DNA from: Verrucomicrobiota bacterium
GTDB lineage: Bacteria > Verrucomicrobiota > Verrucomicrobiia > Opitutales > Opitutaceae
Direction: 5' to 3'
DNA: 51,993 nt
Assembly: GCA_023457715.1 (NCBI GenBank)
Contig: JAEWKR010000139.1
Coordinates: 1 to 51,993, forward strand
Shown here one piece after another: positions 25,359 through 33,926 of the stretch. How positions within the stretch are numbered: the first letter of the stretch is position 1; every line of letters begins with the position of its first letter. The translations under genes were made by a program, and so were the position numbers. The notes beneath the pieces were generated by a model. The model was not told the origin of the DNA, did no database searches, and worked only from the letters and a program-made list of their open reading frames with translations.

Positions 25359-25516
25359 GATCCCGCCGAGAAAGTGGATTCGTCGCCCCGACGCAAGTCG
25401 CAGCCGGTGCCGCGCTGGCGCCCGCCCGCGGGGAGGGGAATTTTGACCGCCGTTTCACCGTCCGGCCTGCGCGGCAGCGCCGACGTGATCGGGGTCAATC
25501 TGGGGACATCGGTCCC

Positions 25517-26539
25517 CTAGAATAAACCGGCCGCCACGAACACTCCGTAGCCGGCGAGCAGCGGCCAGCCCATCCAGCGGGGGAGCCCGTTGGCGAGGAG
25601 GAGGCAGGCACCGTGCACGAGGGCAGCCGCGCCGAGGAGGTACAGGCCGGTGTCGAAGAACGCCGGCGCGGGGATGGGCTGGAGCACCGCGCTCACCCCC
25701 AGGCAGAGCGGAATGCAGACATGTCCGTCGCCGATCTGCGAGGCGAGGGCGATGTCCGCCCGCTGGCGCGCCGCATAGAAGAACGCGAGCAGCGCATTGG
25801 GCAGGACCATCAGCCAGCCGGTCAGCCAGCCGAGGTTGGCGGCATTGACCCACTGGCCCTGCTGCGCACCGAGCCACGTCACCAGCCAGTCGAGACTCGT
25901 GTACACGCCACCGGCGCCCAGCAGCACGATGAGCAGATCGAGATAGAAGAGCGGACTGAAGGACTGGCGCTGCCGGACGTTGTGCTTCAGCACGTCAAAC
26001 ACCTGGAAGCACTGCCAGAACAGGAACACCGCGATCAGCACCAGCCCGTCGGTCGCGTTGAGCGCTCCATCCTCGCCCAGCACCCACGTCAGCCCGGTGA
26101 AGAACAACACGGCGGCGAGCGACAACGTCAGCGACAACTTCGTCAACTGCGCTTCGGGGGCGGCGGCTTTGGCGGCCGGCCTGGCCGCGGTTTTCCGGCG
26201 GGTGCCGGCCTTGCCGGCTCCGCCCGCGAGCAGCAGCCCCCAGCCGAGCGTGGGGAGCGCGAGCACGAGCGTCAGGTTGGTGACGTTGTTCACGAGGCAG
26301 TTCGTGAGCACGTGTCGTCCTCCCTCGGGCTGGCCGGCCATGAGGCCGACGAAGATCAGATTTCCCAGTCCGGAACAGTAGGGCATCACGAGCGTGCCCA
26401 GCGCGGTGCCTTCGAGCCCGTGGGTGAGCAGCGCCTCCAGCCGCCACAGCATCAGCAGCGAGGCGGCGACGAAGAGCAGGAGGTATGTTCCCGCGCCGGC
26501 GAGACCGAGCTGCTCGATCGCGTCGGTGAGCGGATTCAC
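25517..26539 (-). CDS. Sodium/calcium exchanger-like membrane protein
   Basis: 340-aa polytopic protein with two internally related hydrophobic halves around a Lys/Ala-rich loop (about 108-130). Half 1 has 'SGLGNLIFVGLMAG' and 'NCLVNNVTNLTLVLAL'; half 2 has 'PNALLAFFYAARQRADIALA' and 'SQIGDGHVCIPLCLGV'. This resembles the alpha-repeat layout of the CaCA cation/proton antiporters. The GTG start at 26539 overlaps the stop of the ABC ATPase gene (GTGA), so they are translationally coupled. The ion is unknown. The assignment is from pattern, not a full motif match. Confidence 0.7.
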   Translation of the reverse strand: MNPLTDAIEQLGLAGAGTYLLLFVAASLLMLWRLEALLTHGLEGTALGTLVMPYCSGLGNLIFVGLMAGQPEGGRHVLTNCLVNNVTNLTLVLALPTLGWGLLLAGGAGKAGTRRKTAARPAAKAAAPEAQLTKLSLTLSLAAVLFFTGLTWVLGEDGALNATDGLVLIAVFLFWQCFQVFDVLKHNVRQRQSFSPLFYLDLLIVLLGAGGVYTSLDWLVTWLGAQQGQWVNAANLGWLTGWLMVLPNALLAFFYAARQRADIALASQIGDGHVCIPLCLGVSAVLQPIPAPAFFDTGLYLLGAAALVHGACLLLANGLPRWMGWPLLAGYGVFVAAGLF

Positions 26540-27420
26540 GTGAGCACCTGCAGGGGCAGGAGACGGCCGTCGCGCGCCCGGCGGAGCCGCACGCGCGCGT
26601 CGAACGCCGCGGCGAGCGGCGCAGGGGTCAGTGCCTCGCGTATCGGACCCGCGGAGACGGCGGTTCCCGCGCGCAGGAGCAGGGCGTGCGAGAAACCGGG
26701 CACGATCTCCTCGAGGTGGTGGGTGACGAGCACCACGGAGACCGGGGCGGAGAGCGCCCCCGTCGCGCCGGCGCGAAATCCCCGGCCGGCCCGGGCGTCG
26801 CCGGCCGCTCGCGGACCCTTTTGGCCGCGCGGCGCGGCCATCGCCGTTCGCCCCAGCATCTCCTCCAGCCAGGTGAGAAAGCGTTCGCGCGCCACCGGAT
26901 CGAGCCCCGCGCACGGCTCGTCGAGGATCAGCAGCCGCGGCCCGGCGATCAACGCGCGGGCGATGAGCACGCGCTGGCGCTCGCCCTGGGAAAGATGGTC
27001 CCAGGGGCGGTCGGCCAGCTCCGCGAGCCCCGTGAACGCGAGCCACTGCCGGCCTGCGCGGCGATCCGCCGCGGTCAGGCGGTGCCAGAGGTCCAGTTGC
27101 GCGTACCGGCCGCTGACGACCGTATCAAGCGCCGGCTCCGTCGGCGGGATCGAGGCCGCGAACGCGCTCGTGACGATTCCGATCTCCTGCCGCAGGTCGC
27201 GCCAGTCCGCGGCGCCGTACGTGCGGCCCAGCAGGCGGATCGTCCCGGCGCTGGCCGCCATGTATCCGGTTAGCACCTTCAACAGCGAGGTCTTGCCCGA
27301 GCCGTTGGGTCCGACGATGGCCCAGTGTTCGCCGGGAGCGACGCGCCAGCTGAGCCCGCGCAGGAGCACGGCGGGACCTCGCCTCACCCAAAGATCGGAT
27401 ACGTCGAGTAGCGGGGACAT
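26536..27420 (-). CDS. ABC transporter ATP-binding protein
   Basis: 294-aa ATPase. Walker A 'GPNGSGKTS' is near residue 39, the signature 'LSQGERQRVLIARAL' near 148, Walker B 'LLILDEPCAGLD' near 169, and the switch His is in 'VTHHLEEI'. Start 27420 ('MSPLLDVSDLW') was chosen at the family start. A ~38-residue Ala/Gly/Arg-rich insert (bases about 26740-26855) separates 'WLEEMLGR' from the switch-His strand, where relatives have only a few residues. No ABC permease gene is nearby; the only coupled gene encodes the exchanger-like protein. Confidence 0.9.
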   Translation of the reverse strand: MSPLLDVSDLWVRRGPAVLLRGLSWRVAPGEHWAIVGPNGSGKTSLLKVLTGYMAASAGTIRLLGRTYGAADWRDLRQEIGIVTSAFAASIPPTEPALDTVVSGRYAQLDLWHRLTAADRRAGRQWLAFTGLAELADRPWDHLSQGERQRVLIARALIAGPRLLILDEPCAGLDPVARERFLTWLEEMLGRTAMAAPRGQKGPRAAGDARAGRGFRAGATGALSAPVSVVLVTHHLEEIVPGFSHALLLRAGTAVSAGPIREALTPAPLAAAFDARVRLRRARDGRLLPLQVLT

Positions 27421-27494
27421 CGCGGCGGAGGATGGAGCGCGCGGACCCGCGCCGTCAAATGCCGGCCTCGGGAAAAGAACCTGGGGTGCGGACC

Positions 27495-27511
27495 CCTTGC
27501 AGGGTGCAAGG
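27495..27511. promoter_or_regulatory. Perfect 7-bp hairpin in the divergent region
   Basis: 'ccttgca ggg tgcaagg' lies between the ABC gene (minus) and the coiled-coil protein gene (plus). It could be an operator or a transcript hairpin; there is no U-tract. Function unknown. Confidence 0.35.
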
Positions 27512-27604
27512 CGTTTCGGTTCCCGGAAAAATGTGCGCGCCAGCATGCAACGCAGGGCGCCCTCCCGGAACTATGCGGCGGAACAATTAACAGGGAGGTC
27601 CCCA

Positions 27605-28291
27605 ATGAAAAACACAGGCATATTCGCACTCACCGCTCTTACCACGCTCGCGGCTTTCCCGGTTTTCGCCGGGACCCCGAAACGTCCCGAATCCCCGGTC
27701 GTCGTCACCCACGCGGCCGTGCCCAATGGCAGCACCTGGAGCCGCGCGCCGTTTCCGGCCGCCCGCCCGCAGAATGATGTGACGCCGCCCAACGGCGAGG
27801 CGTTCGATCAGGATATCCCCCCGAACACCCCCGCCACGACCCCGGCCCCGGAAGCTCCGCCCCCGGCCGTGGTTGCGATCTTCCAGCCGGCAGTCGATCC
27901 GGGCACCCTGCCCACCGGCCGTGCGACCGTCAGCGCCTCGACGTCGCTGGATGCGGCCCGCGTGGACCCGGTGGTCCGCAGTGCGATGTTTGAAAATCGC
28001 AGTTCGGTGATCGACGACATCGAAGCGCGCGTGGATCGCACGGAGCGGGCCATTCGCGACCTCAATCGCAGCGAGAGCCAGATGAGCGCCAGCGGTCGTG
28101 ACCAGTTCATCGCCCTGCGCGATGAAGTGAAGTCCCGGCAGAAGGCGGTGGAACAGAGCATCCGTTCGGCGGAGCGGGCCACCGCCGCGGAGTGGGAGAA
28201 CGCCCGCCTGCAGCTCGCCTCCGACTACGCCGCCTACGCGGACGCGGTGGCGCGCCTTGATGCGGCCGCCGGCGTCGCTCCGCTGCGCTAA
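27605..28291 (+). CDS. Secreted coiled-coil protein of unknown function
   Basis: 228-aa protein with a signal peptide ('MKNTGIFALTALTTLAAFP', ending 'VFAG'), a Pro-rich central region (about 65-110) and a C-terminal helical segment (about 125-225) rich in Arg/Glu/Ser with heptad character ('RVDRTERAIRDLNRSESQM'). The ATG at 27605 follows a strong 'ggagg' (27595-27599). A good terminator follows. Probably a periplasmic structural protein; no family recognised. Confidence 0.75.
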   Translation: MKNTGIFALTALTTLAAFPVFAGTPKRPESPVVVTHAAVPNGSTWSRAPFPAARPQNDVTPPNGEAFDQDIPPNTPATTPAPEAPPPAVVAIFQPAVDPGTLPTGRATVSASTSLDAARVDPVVRSAMFENRSSVIDDIEARVDRTERAIRDLNRSESQMSASGRDQFIALRDEVKSRQKAVEQSIRSAERATAAEWENARLQLASDYAAYADAVARLDAAAGVAPLR

Positions 28292-28319
28292 GAAGACTTA
28301 GTCAGTTACCTGAACCTCG

Positions 28320-28359
28320 TTCTCCGCGGCGGGCCTCGAGCCCCCGCGGAGTTCTTTTT
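28320..28359 (+). terminator. Rho-independent terminator
   Basis: Stem 'ctccgcgg' (28322-28329) pairs with 'ccgcggag' (28344-28351), extended inside by 'gggc/gccc', and is followed by 'ttcttttt'. It lies 30 bp after the coiled-coil protein gene. Confidence 0.85.
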
Positions 28360-28432
28360 GGGGGGGGCGGGGAAAGCGGCCGGCGCTTTTCTGTAACTTT
28401 GCTGCGGCGCCGGGGGTTATCCTTCCGATCCC

Positions 28433-29359
28433 ATGAAAATCGCCTCCCTGCTCCTCCTGGCCACGGCCGCCGCGTTCGTCGTCCCCGCGCACGCCCGCAT
28501 TGAACGAACCGTTGAGAAAACCTTCTCCGTCAACGATTCCGGTCTGATCCGACTGCGGACCGGTGGCGGCGGGATCACGGTCCAGAACGGGCCCGACGGC
28601 GTCGTGAAGGTTGTGGCCAAACAAAGGATCCGTGCCTCCTCGGAAGCGGAAGCCGACGACCTGCTGCGCAATCTGGATCTCAAAATCGTTCAGGAAGGCA
28701 ACACCGTCACCGCCTCGGCCAAATACGAGCGCACCGGCTCCTGGTTCAAAGGGACGCCCGTGAGCGTGGAGTTCGTCGCGACGGTTCCGGCCTCCTTCTC
28801 GGCGGAGGCGGAAACGTCCGGCGGCGGGATCACGATGGGTGATCTGGGTGGTCACGTGAAGGCCGACACGTCCGGCGGCGGGATTCGGCTGGGCCGGATC
28901 GGCGGGCGCGTGGATGCCGAAACGTCGGGCGGGGGCATCACGCTGGCGCAGGCCGGCGGAGAAACCCGCCTCAACACCTCCGGCGGCAGCATCAATGTCG
29001 GCCGGGTGACCGCGCCCGCCGACCTCGACACCTCTGGCGGCGGGATCACGGTCGACGCCGTCGAGCAGCGCCTGCGTGCCGACACCAGCGGCGGCAGCAT
29101 CCGCGCGCGCATCGTCGGTCCGCTCGCCGGGAACTGCGACCTCTCCACGTCAGGCGGCGGCATCACTCTGACCGTGGACAAGTCCGCCGCCTTCGACCTC
29201 GACGCCTCATCCAGCGGTGGCGGCGTGGAGGCGGATGGCTTGATGATCACATTGAACGGGGGAACGAAGCGCAACTCACTGAAAGGGGCCGTCAACGGCG
29301 GCGGGCCAACGGTCAAGCTGCACACCAGCGGTGGCAGCGTCCGTATTCGCGCAGAGTAA
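28433..29359 (+). CDS. DUF4097-type secreted beta-repeat protein
   Basis: 308-aa exported protein (signal 'MKIASLLLLATAAAFVVPAH', cut after 'AHA'). From about residue 125 it has nine evenly spaced repeats of ~18-20 aa built on 'DTSGGGITV', with an early variant 'RTGGGGITV' near residue 43. This is the pattern of DUF4097/DUF2807-like right-handed beta-solenoid proteins. Function unknown, possibly envelope-associated. It begins downstream of the terminator, so it likely has its own promoter. Confidence 0.85.
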   Translation: MKIASLLLLATAAAFVVPAHARIERTVEKTFSVNDSGLIRLRTGGGGITVQNGPDGVVKVVAKQRIRASSEAEADDLLRNLDLKIVQEGNTVTASAKYERTGSWFKGTPVSVEFVATVPASFSAEAETSGGGITMGDLGGHVKADTSGGGIRLGRIGGRVDAETSGGGITLAQAGGETRLNTSGGSINVGRVTAPADLDTSGGGITVDAVEQRLRADTSGGSIRARIVGPLAGNCDLSTSGGGITLTVDKSAAFDLDASSSGGGVEADGLMITLNGGTKRNSLKGAVNGGGPTVKLHTSGGSVRIRAE

Positions 29360-29391
29360 CCCTCGCGTCGAAGAGCGGCGTCCGAGGTCGA

Positions 29392-29855
29392 CGTAGCGAA
29401 GAGCGCCAGCGATTCGGGGTCTGGGCCAGCGCGTGAATCCACCCCGGATCGACTCGCTGGCGCTCCTCGCTACACCAGCGCGTTCGGCTCCCTGTAGCGA
29501 AGAGCGCCAGCGATTCGAAGTCGGGGGCCTGGGCCAACGCGCGTGAATACCGCCCCTGATCGACTCGCTGGCGCTCCTCGCTACACCAGCGCGTCCGGGT
29601 TCCGCGTAGCGAAGAGCGCCAGCGATTCGAAATCCGGGGGTCTGGGCCAACGCGCGTGAATCAGGCCCCCGATCGACTCGCTGGCGCTCCTCGCTACACC
29701 AACGCGTTCGGGCTCCGCGTAGCGCAGAGCGCCAGCGATTCGAAATCGGGGGTCTGGGCCAACACGCGTGAATCCGCCCTGATCGACTCGCTGGCGATCC
29801 TCGCTACACCAACGCGATCGGGTTCCGCGTAGCGAAGAGCGCCAGCGATTCGACC
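29392..29855. repeat. REP array 4 (nine copies)
   Basis: This 518-bp gap holds only REPs. Copies are at 29392-29416, 29447-29473, 29494-29522, 29559-29584, 29606-29634, 29671-29697, 29719-29747, 29781-29807 and 29829-29854, strictly alternating in orientation with the two head types. Spacers are the same as in array 2 ('tctgggccaacgcgcgtgaa'). Confidence 0.9.
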
Positions 29856-29877
29856 GTCCCCGATCCCATTCGCCCTG

Positions 29878-30549
29878 TCACATCCAATAGCCGCGCACAA
29901 ACGCCCAACCATTCGGACGTTGTTCCCAACGGGGGGCCACCCAGACGGTGTAGCCGCGCGGTGGGCGCTCCCAGTGCCCGCGGAACCACTGCCGGCGTCC
30001 GTTTTCCCAGCCCCAGTATCCGCTGATCCAGACATGGCCAGGGCCGGGCGGCGGCGTGCGCACCTCCGCTTCGGGCGGCGCCGGAGGGGCTTCGAGGACC
30101 ACCAGTTCCTGTTCCGTTGCCAGGGTCGGTGCGGGCGTGGACGGCACCACGACCGAGGCCGCGGGGGTCGGGCTCGACGCTACCTGCCAGTGTCCCTCGA
30201 TCCATTGCCGTGACTGGGGATTCCACGAGCCGTTGATCCAGCGCGCGTCGGCGCGCGGGGGCAGCACCCACCCACCCGGGATCCAGGCCCAGCGATCCGT
30301 CGCCCAAGTGTACCGTCCGGGAAGCCATACGTAGCCGGCGCCGGGCGATGCGGTAGGCTGCTCAGCCAGCGGAGCCGGCGGCGCGGACGGCGTGTAGATG
30401 GGGGTGGGACCGCCCTGGAGCACGGCCACGCCACCTGCCGCCGCCGGGGTGGGAACGGCGGCCGCCGTCGCCGTCACAGGCAACGTCTGCGCGAGGGCGA
30501 GCGTTGCCAGGGAGCAGGAGGCCAGAAATCCGAAAAAGCGTGTGTTCAT
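29878..30549 (-). CDS. YXWGXW-repeat envelope protein
   Basis: 223-aa secreted protein. Start 30549 ('MNTRFFGFLASCSLATLALA') gives a signal peptide and has 'ggaag' upstream. The mature part contains about seven Trp/Gly motifs of the form 'YVWLPGRYTW', 'WAWIPGGWV', 'WINGSWN', 'HVWISGYWGWENG', 'WFRGHWERPP' and 'WAFVRGYW', matching BcpO-like YXWGXW repeats of unknown function. A Pro/Ala-rich linker lies at about 25-65 and again at about 130-160. Confidence 0.88.
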   Translation of the reverse strand: MNTRFFGFLASCSLATLALAQTLPVTATAAAVPTPAAAGGVAVLQGGPTPIYTPSAPPAPLAEQPTASPGAGYVWLPGRYTWATDRWAWIPGGWVLPPRADARWINGSWNPQSRQWIEGHWQVASSPTPAASVVVPSTPAPTLATEQELVVLEAPPAPPEAEVRTPPPGPGHVWISGYWGWENGRRQWFRGHWERPPRGYTVWVAPRWEQRPNGWAFVRGYWM

Positions 30550-30721
30550 GGGAGCTTCCTTGTCGCTGAGACCCACCGTCGCGGGCATTGTTTCGCGCCG
30601 TCCCGCCCGCGGTCCCGGGACTCCTCCTATCCCCCTGGCACCTATCCCGTAAATGACTCATTTGCCCGGCTCCTTCTTCATTGTTTTGGGCCGCGAATCT
30701 GCCTGAGTTTGCGCCAGCTGC

Positions 30722-32068
30722 ATGAGAATCACCGGACTAGCGCTCGTTCCTCCACCTTCGGCCGCAGACCTGCCGCGCGTCACCCCCGAATTGCTGGCGT
30801 CGGTGCTGGCTCGCTATTCGCGCAGCAATGAGGGGCTGGCCTCCATCCTGGCCAAGGTGGATGTCAACAACCCGGATGCCTCGATCGACCGCATCCTCAA
30901 GTTTGTCGATTACGGGCATGCCTCCATCGGCGGGTTGACGGGCGGCCTGGCCATCGCGCTCGACGGCGTGTCGATGTGGCTCGCGTACAAAATCTTCGAG
31001 ATCGCGCAGATGGCGGACGGCCAGGAGTCGAGCACGCGCTACATCACGATGGACCCCACGAGCCTGCCGGACGCGGACGCCATCGGGATCCCGGCCGACC
31101 TGGCGGACCGCTGGCGGGCGCTGCTGGCAAAGTCGTTTGCGGCGTACAATGCCGAGTACCAGCGGCTTGACGCGCTGGGCCTGGCGGAGCCGCACCGCGT
31201 CCGGGTGCCGGTCGATGCCAAGCCCGCCGTGGCGACCCGGCTGCGGAAGAATTTCGCCCTCGATCGCGCGCGTTATTTCATCCCGTTCGCGACCCGCACC
31301 AATCTCGGTCTCGTGCAGAGTTCGCGGATGTGGGCGACGACGGTAAAGCACCTGGACTCGCTCCCGCAGCCCGAAGCCCGGCAGGCGGCGCAGCTCATCC
31401 GCGACGAGCTCCTGAAGCAGTCCCCGCGGCTGATGCGTCACAGCAGTGCCGAGCGCTCCTACCAGGAGCAGGCGCGGCTCGAACTCGAGCAGTCGCTGGC
31501 GTTGGGCCGCGAACGGCTTTCCCATGCGGCGTTGCCTGACCAGACCTGGGTGCACGTGGACCGGGCCGCGCCGCCGTGGCTGGCGGCCGCGCAGTCGGTG
31601 CCCGATGCGCTCCGTCACCGCGCCAATCGGTACGGCCAGCAAGGGCTCGCGACCCGGCGCATGCGCGTCACCTTCGCCTGGAACAATCTGGCGGTGGCGG
31701 AATTGCGGGATCTGAACCGGCACCGCACGGGCCACCGTTACACGCCTCTCATCCAGGCCGGCTTTTACCTGCCGCCCGAGGTGGACCGGACCCCCCACCA
31801 GGCGTTGCTCGACGAGCAGCTGGCACTGACGCGCGAGCTGATGGACCGCGGTTCCCCGGCCTACCTGTACTCGCTGCTCCTCGGCGCGCAGACGCCCTTC
31901 GAGCACAGCACGCATGCCGACAAGTTCATTTACGAAGCGGAGCTGCGCACCGGCATGGGCGCGCATTTCCGTTATGCGGAACACTTGAGCTCCGCGTTGC
32001 GCGAATTCTTCCGGCAGGTTCCGGAGGCGCGCGACTGGGTCGTCGAGGGCACGGCCGAACCTGAGTAA
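30722..32068 (+). CDS. Double-length FAD-dependent thymidylate synthase-like (ThyX) protein
   Basis: 448-aa protein, about twice the usual ThyX length (roughly 220-250 aa). The N-terminal half has 'FVDYGHASIG' (about 62-71) and 'QESSTRY' (101-107), ThyX-like segments. The C-terminal half has 'NRHRTGHRYTPLIQAGFYLP' near 332-351, resembling the ThyX RHR signature, and 'YAEHLSSALREFF'. This suggests two ThyX folds in tandem. Classical ThyX converts dUMP to dTMP with methylene-THF and FAD; whether this protein does so is uncertain because both motifs are divergent. It is followed after 3 bp by the EEP gene. Confidence 0.75.
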   Translation: MRITGLALVPPPSAADLPRVTPELLASVLARYSRSNEGLASILAKVDVNNPDASIDRILKFVDYGHASIGGLTGGLAIALDGVSMWLAYKIFEIAQMADGQESSTRYITMDPTSLPDADAIGIPADLADRWRALLAKSFAAYNAEYQRLDALGLAEPHRVRVPVDAKPAVATRLRKNFALDRARYFIPFATRTNLGLVQSSRMWATTVKHLDSLPQPEARQAAQLIRDELLKQSPRLMRHSSAERSYQEQARLELEQSLALGRERLSHAALPDQTWVHVDRAAPPWLAAAQSVPDALRHRANRYGQQGLATRRMRVTFAWNNLAVAELRDLNRHRTGHRYTPLIQAGFYLPPEVDRTPHQALLDEQLALTRELMDRGSPAYLYSLLLGAQTPFEHSTHADKFIYEAELRTGMGAHFRYAEHLSSALREFFRQVPEARDWVVEGTAEPE

Positions 32069-32071
32069 GCG

Positions 32072-32839
32072 ATGACTCGATTCCGCGTTCTGCAGTTCAA
32101 CATGCAGTTCGGGCAGGTGTGGGACGACCGCGATCCCGACCACGCGCCTGTCCGGCTGGAAGACACGATTGCGACCATCCGCGCGCAGGACGCGGACATC
32201 GTGTTTCTTCAGGAGGTGGAGCAGGCTCGCGTGGGCGGCGTCCAGGTTGAGCCGCCGCCGAACTATGCCCGGCTGCGGGCCGCGCTGCCCGATTATCACG
32301 GCTGTTTCGGCTACCCGCGGCCGGACCCGCGCGAACTCCCGTTCGGACTGGGCCTGGCCATCCTCTCGCGCACGCCGCTGACGGATTTCACCCGCGTCGA
32401 ACTCCCCTCACCGGCGGTCGATTTCGAATTTGGCGGGGAGAAAAAAACGCCCACGGACCGCGTGCTCATCGGCGCCCACACCCGCGTCGCTGGCCGCGAG
32501 GTGCGGTTGCTGAACACGCATCTGCTCGCATTCTTCATGCTCGGCACCACGAGCGCGGAACACCCCGGCCAGCGGGAACTTGTCGGCCGGCAGCTCGCGG
32601 CGTCCAGCCTGCCCACGCTGCTGGCCGGCGACTTCAACGTCCGCGGCCATGAGTCGCTGACCGCCCAGTACGCGCGCCACGGCTTTCGCACCGCGCAGGA
32701 CCGCGAAGTCACCTGGCGCCGGCGCCCGCACGTGCTCGACCACATCTTTTACAACGACCCCCTCCGCTGCGTCGACGTGAAGGTGGTCCCAACCCCCGCC
32801 AGCGACCACCATTTGCTCGTGGCCGAGTTCGAGCTGTAA
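32072..32839 (+). CDS. Endonuclease/exonuclease/phosphatase family hydrolase
   Basis: 255-aa metal-dependent phosphohydrolase with the EEP motif series: 'VLQFNMQF' at the N-terminus, 'FLQEVEQ' near 45, 'LLNTHLLAF' near 146, 'LLAGDFNVRGHES' near 188, 'VLDHIFYN' near 222 and 'ASDHHLLVAEF' at the end. No signal peptide. Substrate (nucleic acid, phosphoinositide-like, sphingomyelin-like) cannot be told. Likely in one transcript with the ThyX-like gene. Confidence 0.88.
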   Translation: MTRFRVLQFNMQFGQVWDDRDPDHAPVRLEDTIATIRAQDADIVFLQEVEQARVGGVQVEPPPNYARLRAALPDYHGCFGYPRPDPRELPFGLGLAILSRTPLTDFTRVELPSPAVDFEFGGEKKTPTDRVLIGAHTRVAGREVRLLNTHLLAFFMLGTTSAEHPGQRELVGRQLAASSLPTLLAGDFNVRGHESLTAQYARHGFRTAQDREVTWRRRPHVLDHIFYNDPLRCVDVKVVPTPASDHHLLVAEFEL

Positions 32840-32852
32840 GAATCGAGCGCGG

Positions 32853-32927
32853 ACTTCCCCCCCTGAAGGCGGGGACTACATGTCGAAGCAAGGTTGAGTA
32901 CGTTGTCCCGCCTTCAGGCGGAATCCG
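32853..32927. repeat. PAL2 palindromic repeat pair
   Basis: Inverted heads 'ccccccctgaaggcgggg' and 'tgtcccgccttcaggcgg' with a ~28-bp spacer. The rest of the 295-bp gap to panB (32930-33134) shows no gene or clear promoter. Confidence 0.8.
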
Positions 32928-33134
32928 GTCCCTTCGCGTGACGCACTTTCCATTTGCACGCAGGCCCGGAGCCCGCGACGTTCCCGGCGTCTGGCGCGAA
33001 CATGATCGCGACCGGACATTGCACCGCTCAACCTCCCGTTCCTCGGACCGAGGCTTCATCGCCATGCGAAAAGCACCCATGTCCTCCGCCGCCTGCCGCC
33101 AGGTTTTCCGATCGCGGGAAACCTTGGATCACAG

Positions 33135-33926
33135 GTGAAGAATATTCTGGATTTCGCCCGCGCGAAGCGGGAACAGCGGCCCATTGCGATGGTGACCGCG
33201 TACGATGCCCTGCTGGCCCGCCTGGTCGCCGCCTCCGCGGTGGACGTCATCCTGGTCGGCGACAGCGTCGCGATGGTGGCGCACGGCCACGACTCGACCC
33301 TGCACGCGACGGTCGAGATGATGGTCGCGCATGTCGCCGCCGTTCGCCGCGGCGCCCCCGACAAGTGGATCGTGGCCGATCTGCCTTTCCTGGCGGTGCG
33401 CCGCGGTCGCGTCGCGGCGGTGGACGCCGCCGGCGCTCTGCTCCGGGCCGGCGCCAATGCGGTGAAGATCGAGGGTGTCGCGGGCCATGCCGAAGAGATC
33501 CGGCACGTGGTCGGGAGCGGAATTCCCGTGATGGGACACCTCGGCCTCACGCCGCAATCCGTGCATCAACTGGGCGGATACCGGCTGCAGGGCCGCAGCA
33601 CGGCCGACGCGGACCGCTTGCGCGAGGAGGCGCGGGAGGTCGAGGCGTGCGGCGCGTTCGCGCTCGTGCTCGAATGCGTGCCCGAGGCGCTCGCCACCAC
33701 GATCACCCGGGAGCGCGAGATCCCCACCATCGGCATCGGCGCCGGAGCGGGCACCAACGGACAGGTGCTCGTGTTGTCCGACCTGCTCGGACTCGATCCC
33801 GGGTTCCGGCCGCGCTTCGCGCGGCCGTACCTGGAGGGCGCGAGCCTGGTCACCGGCGCCCTCGATCGCTTCGCCGCGGACGTGCGCGCCGCGCGGTTCC
33901 CCGCGCGCGAGGAGATCCTCGCATGA
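33135..33926 (+). CDS. panB: 3-methyl-2-oxobutanoate hydroxymethyltransferase
   Basis: 263-aa TIM-barrel enzyme making ketopantoate, the first pantothenate step. Conserved segments are 'MVTAYDALLARLV', 'VDVILVGDSVAMV', 'GANAVKIEG', 'PVMGHLGLTPQSVHQLGGYR' and 'IGIGAGAGTNGQVLVLSDLL'. GTG at 33135 is the start that matches the family N-terminus. First gene of a pantothenate/CoA cluster; the stop overlaps panC (ATGA). Confidence 0.95.
   Translation: MKNILDFARAKREQRPIAMVTAYDALLARLVAASAVDVILVGDSVAMVAHGHDSTLHATVEMMVAHVAAVRRGAPDKWIVADLPFLAVRRGRVAAVDAAGALLRAGANAVKIEGVAGHAEEIRHVVGSGIPVMGHLGLTPQSVHQLGGYRLQGRSTADADRLREEAREVEACGAFALVLECVPEALATTITREREIPTIGIGAGAGTNGQVLVLSDLLGLDPGFRPRFARPYLEGASLVTGALDRFAADVRAARFPAREEILA

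Noticed and set aside
25502..25519. Hairpin ggggac-atcg-gtcccc at the end of the exchanger gene as a terminator
   Set aside because: Short stem overlapping the stop codon with no U-tract on the minus strand; could be chance.
29392..29855. CRISPR-like array
   Set aside because: Repeats alternate in orientation, spacers are conserved rather than unique, and there are no cas genes. REP/BIME explains it better.
32954..33922. Upstream extension of panC (open frame from 32954)
   Set aside because: It overlaps all of panB; the family start with an ATGA overlap is at 33923.
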